This document shows, one piece after another, positions 47,088 through 48,726 of a DNA stretch of 48,726 nt. A program made the translations under genes and the position numbers. The notes below the pieces were generated by a model, which ran no database searches, was not told the DNA's origin, and saw only the letters and a list, made by a program, of their open reading frames with translations. Origin of the DNA: Massilia horti (GTDB lineage: Bacteria > Pseudomonadota > Gammaproteobacteria > Burkholderiales > Burkholderiaceae_D); NCBI RefSeq assembly GCF_004614195.1, contig NZ_SPUM01000148.1:1-48726 (forward strand). The letters are read 5' to 3'. The number at the start of each line of letters is the position of its first letter. The stretch's first letter is position 1.

Positions 47088-47821
47088 TGTCTGACGATGA
47101 AGCAATCCGCCTAGCCAAGCGCGTGGCGGCACAGGTGGCGTGCTCGCGTGCCGAGGCCGAACGATACATCGCCGGCGGCTGGGTGAGCGTTGACGGCAAA
47201 GTGGTCGAAGACCCGGCTACCCGCGTGACGCCTGCGCAGGAAGTCGCGCTGCTGCCGGGAGCAACCGCGGTCGAACCGCCGCCGGTGACGATTTTGCTGC
47301 ACAAGCCGCCCGGTTTTCAGGCCGGTGGCGCTGAAGGGCAGGACGCCCTCGCGTGCGTGCGCGCGGATACGCTGGTGCGCGCAGGCGCAGGGGAGCAGCA
47401 GTTCCTGAAGCGTCATCTGGCGCGCCTGACGCTTGCTACGCCACTCGAGACTAATGCCAGCGGGCTGGTCGTCTACACGCAGGACTTTCGCGTCGTGCGC
47501 AGGCTGGTCGAGGACAGTGCGAGCGTCGAGCAGGAGTTTGTGGTCGAGGTGTCGGGGCAGGTCGCAGAAGGCGGGCTGGCGCTGCTCAACCGGGGACTCA
47601 CATTCCAAGGCCGGGTGATGGCGCCGCTGAAGGCGAGCTGGCAGAGCGAAAACCGGTTGCGCTTTGCCGGCAAGGCGATCCGACCCGGGCAGATCGAGCA
47701 CATGTGCCGGGCAGTGGGTCTGGGAGTGACGTCGATTAAGCGCATTCGCATCGGCCGCGTGCCGATGGCGAGCCTGCCGCAAGGGCAGTGGCGCTACCTG
47801 CAGGCGTTCGAACGCTTTTAG
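47087..47821 (+). CDS. RluF/RsuA-type RNA pseudouridine synthase family protein with Glu at the catalytic position
   Basis: The protein has 244 residues from ATG 47087. An N-terminal S4 RNA-binding domain (RLAKRVAAQVACSRAEAERYI, GGWVSVDGKVV) is followed by a pseudouridine synthase domain (VTILLHKPPGF ...). In the family the catalytic aspartate is in GRLDxxxxGLL; here the aligned stretch is PLETNASGLVVYTQD, so Glu121 replaces Asp and Pro replaces the Arg two places before it. It may be inactive as a synthase, or use the Glu. Target: 23S rRNA or tRNA is a family-based guess. Last gene of the unit; TGATG overlap with ltaE. Confidence 0.8.
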   Translation: MSDDEAIRLAKRVAAQVACSRAEAERYIAGGWVSVDGKVVEDPATRVTPAQEVALLPGATAVEPPPVTILLHKPPGFQAGGAEGQDALACVRADTLVRAGAGEQQFLKRHLARLTLATPLETNASGLVVYTQDFRVVRRLVEDSASVEQEFVVEVSGQVAEGGLALLNRGLTFQGRVMAPLKASWQSENRLRFAGKAIRPGQIEHMCRAVGLGVTSIKRIRIGRVPMASLPQGQWRYLQAFERF

Positions 47822-47826
47822 TAGGG

Positions 47827-47870
47827 TGGGCGGGGTAAAGTTGGCCAGTGGCCAACTTTACGAACGCCCA
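47827..47870. terminator. long near-perfect hairpin after the isc-ltaE-rlu unit
   Basis: A 13-bp perfect stem (GTAAAGTTGGCCA / TGGCCAACTTTAC, 1-nt centre, 47835-47861) is flanked by TGGGCG / CGCCCA, extending it. It begins 6 bp after the stop. No T-run follows, so rho-independent release is uncertain; it may be a processing or transcript-stabilising stem, or another mobile repeat. Confidence 0.5.
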
Positions 47871-47947
47871 CGCGTTCAAACAGAGCGTAAATCATACGAG
47901 CCAATGGCCGTTCTGGCGCTGGCTGCAGCGGCGTTCCCAGCCAGGAC

Positions 47948-48041
47948 CGTAGGGTGCGCACCCGTGCGCACGCGGTACGTATGCGCACCAGAGCCAATGA
48001 CATTCAACCGTAACGCGTGCGCACAGGTGCGCACCCTTGCG
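47948..48041. repeat. GTGCGCAC-type bipartite inverted repeat (copy F)
   Basis: Arm 47948-47979 (CGTAGGGTGCGCACCCG ...) and arm 48009-48041 (CGTAACGCGTGCGCACAGG ... CACCCTTGCGG) are inverted, 29 bp apart. They lie in the convergent gap between the pseudouridine synthase and RDD genes. The right arm has drifted at its tip (TTGCGG for TACG). Apart from this and the hairpin before it, the 265-bp gap shows nothing. Confidence 0.8.
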
Positions 48042-48086
48042 GCCTTGCCGAGTCTTCCACTCCAGTAAGTTGTAGGGCGTTTACGC

Positions 48087-48599
48087 TTACTTCGCGCTTG
48101 CTTTGGGCACCGACACCAGCCGCGTTCCGGCCAGCTTGTCATGCAAGAACTGCCGGTCCTTGTCGAGGAAGGCGGTGAGCGCCCAGGCGACGATGCCCAC
48201 GGCGATTGCCGCGCATACTTCGCCCTTGCTCTTGATCCCGAACGCCCAGCACGTCACCAGCGCCGGCAGGAACCATCCCCACGCCAGCAGGTAACGGATG
48301 ACCGCAATACCAAACGGAACCCGTCGCTGCCCATCCATCACGAGCTTCATACGCCAGGTCTTCATCGCCAGCGTATGTCCGCTGTCGGTCCAGAAATGCA
48401 CGAAGTAGGCGGCAGTGACCAGGAACAGCACGAACTTGAGACCGTGCTGGTACACCGGCGCTTGCCGGTTACCGGTCACGAGCAGGTACAGCGCGACGGC
48501 CAGCATGTCGACGGCCAGCAGCAGGAACGCTTCGTAGACCATCGAGATGATTCGGCGCCGGACGGTGGGCACATTCGACCCCTGCTCAGTATTCTGCAT
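48087..48599 (-). CDS. RDD-family membrane protein
   Basis: This 170-residue inner-membrane protein has an N-terminal RRRIISMVYEAFLLLAVDML segment (the Arg-Asp-type first helix), about four hydrophobic helices and TLAMKTWRMKLV, the second RDD-type signature. The function of stand-alone RDD proteins is unsettled; transport or Na+/H+ exchange has been proposed for some. The ATG lies inside the end of the upstream gene (13-bp overlap with the adjacent stop), so the two form an operon. Confidence 0.9.
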   Translation of the reverse strand: MQNTEQGSNVPTVRRRIISMVYEAFLLLAVDMLAVALYLLVTGNRQAPVYQHGLKFVLFLVTAAYFVHFWTDSGHTLAMKTWRMKLVMDGQRRVPFGIAVIRYLLAWGWFLPALVTCWAFGIKSKGEVCAAIAVGIVAWALTAFLDKDRQFLHDKLAGTRLVSVPKASAK

Positions 48600-48726
48600 T
48601 CGGATTGGCGGTGACGGGGGGCGGTTGCGGGGCGGGCGGCTGGGCTGGCGCCTGGAGCGGAGTGGGGGCCGGAGCTGGCACCGGCGCTGCCGCCGGGGTG
48701 GTCGTTGTCGCGGGCGTGAGCGCCGG
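48586..48726 (-). CDS. C-terminal end of a Pro/Ala/Thr-rich protein (partial)
   Basis: Only the last 46 residues are in the window. They form a low-complexity Pro/Ala/Thr tail ending VTANPNAEY before TGA at 48586-48588. The stop overlaps the RDD start. In related betaproteobacteria a DUF3106-type periplasmic protein with such a tail often precedes an RDD gene; that identity cannot be tested from this fragment. Confidence 0.6.
   Translation of the reverse strand, partial: PALTPATTTTPAAAPVPAPAPTPLQAPAQPPAPQPPPVTANPNAEY

Noticed and set aside
24..48041. CRISPR array made of the GTGCGCAC repeats
   Set aside because: Copies are kilobases apart, occur as inverted pairs rather than regularly spaced direct repeats, and no cas gene is present.

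Overview
The window is GC-rich chromosomal DNA from a betaproteobacterium. Gene content and protein style (isc operon with IscX, DTW protein, PA0069-type radical SAM protein, many PAS/hybrid kinases) point to the Oxalobacteraceae, most like Massilia/Telluria. This placement is inference from gene content; no 16S gene is present. I see no phage, plasmid or complete insertion sequence. The DNA is densely coded on both strands, and most gaps carry small repeats.

1-9534: a complete oxidative hexuronate catabolism locus. A leftward operon encodes a GntR regulator, KdgD, a 2-oxoglutarate semialdehyde dehydrogenase, an MFS uptake transporter and an SMP-30 lactonase. A second GntR regulator is divergent from garD-udh. 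Together they convert galacturonate (and, given a glucarate dehydratase encoded elsewhere, glucuronate) to the aldaro-lactone (Udh), aldarate (lactonase), 5-dehydro-4-deoxy-glucarate (GarD), 2-oxoglutarate semialdehyde (KdgD) and 2-oxoglutarate (ALDH). Matching operator-like sequences precede kdgD and the first gntR, and a TGGT-N3-ACCA palindrome precedes the second gntR.

9535-19200: tRNA-Asn with a partial 3' copy 340 bp downstream around a 66-residue ORF; a lipoprotein made of four 18-residue Cys repeats; a questin-oxidase-like protein; an HNH protein; two soluble hybrid histidine kinases; and two secreted alpha/beta hydrolases.

19491-31095: an MFS/HlyD/outer-membrane tripartite efflux operon; TapT-like DTW protein; a radical SAM gene under a perfect LexA box; an orphan Tli4-like T6SS immunity protein; a NadR-kinase-like ATPase; ChaC; and a LysR regulator divergent from a fumarylacetoacetate hydrolase/maleylacetoacetate isomerase pair.

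31104-39047: a MacB-type ABC exporter (two permeases, ATPase, adaptor), a CBS-pair protein, an Rpn-type PD-(D/E)XK nuclease, a degenerate uracil-DNA-glycosylase-like protein and a secreted trypsin-like protease.

39295-47821: iscR-iscS-iscU-iscA-hscB-hscA-fdx-iscX, with an IscR type-1 site at the promoter, followed without gaps by a methyltransferase, threonine aldolase and an atypical pseudouridine synthase. The right end holds an RDD membrane protein and the tail of a Pro/Ala-rich protein.

The most striking non-coding structure is a dispersed family of bipartite inverted repeats built on the self-palindromic octamer GTGCGCAC, present in at least six intergenic regions, including inside the isc operon. 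A different GTTCCCGC-type inverted repeat sits between hscA and fdx.
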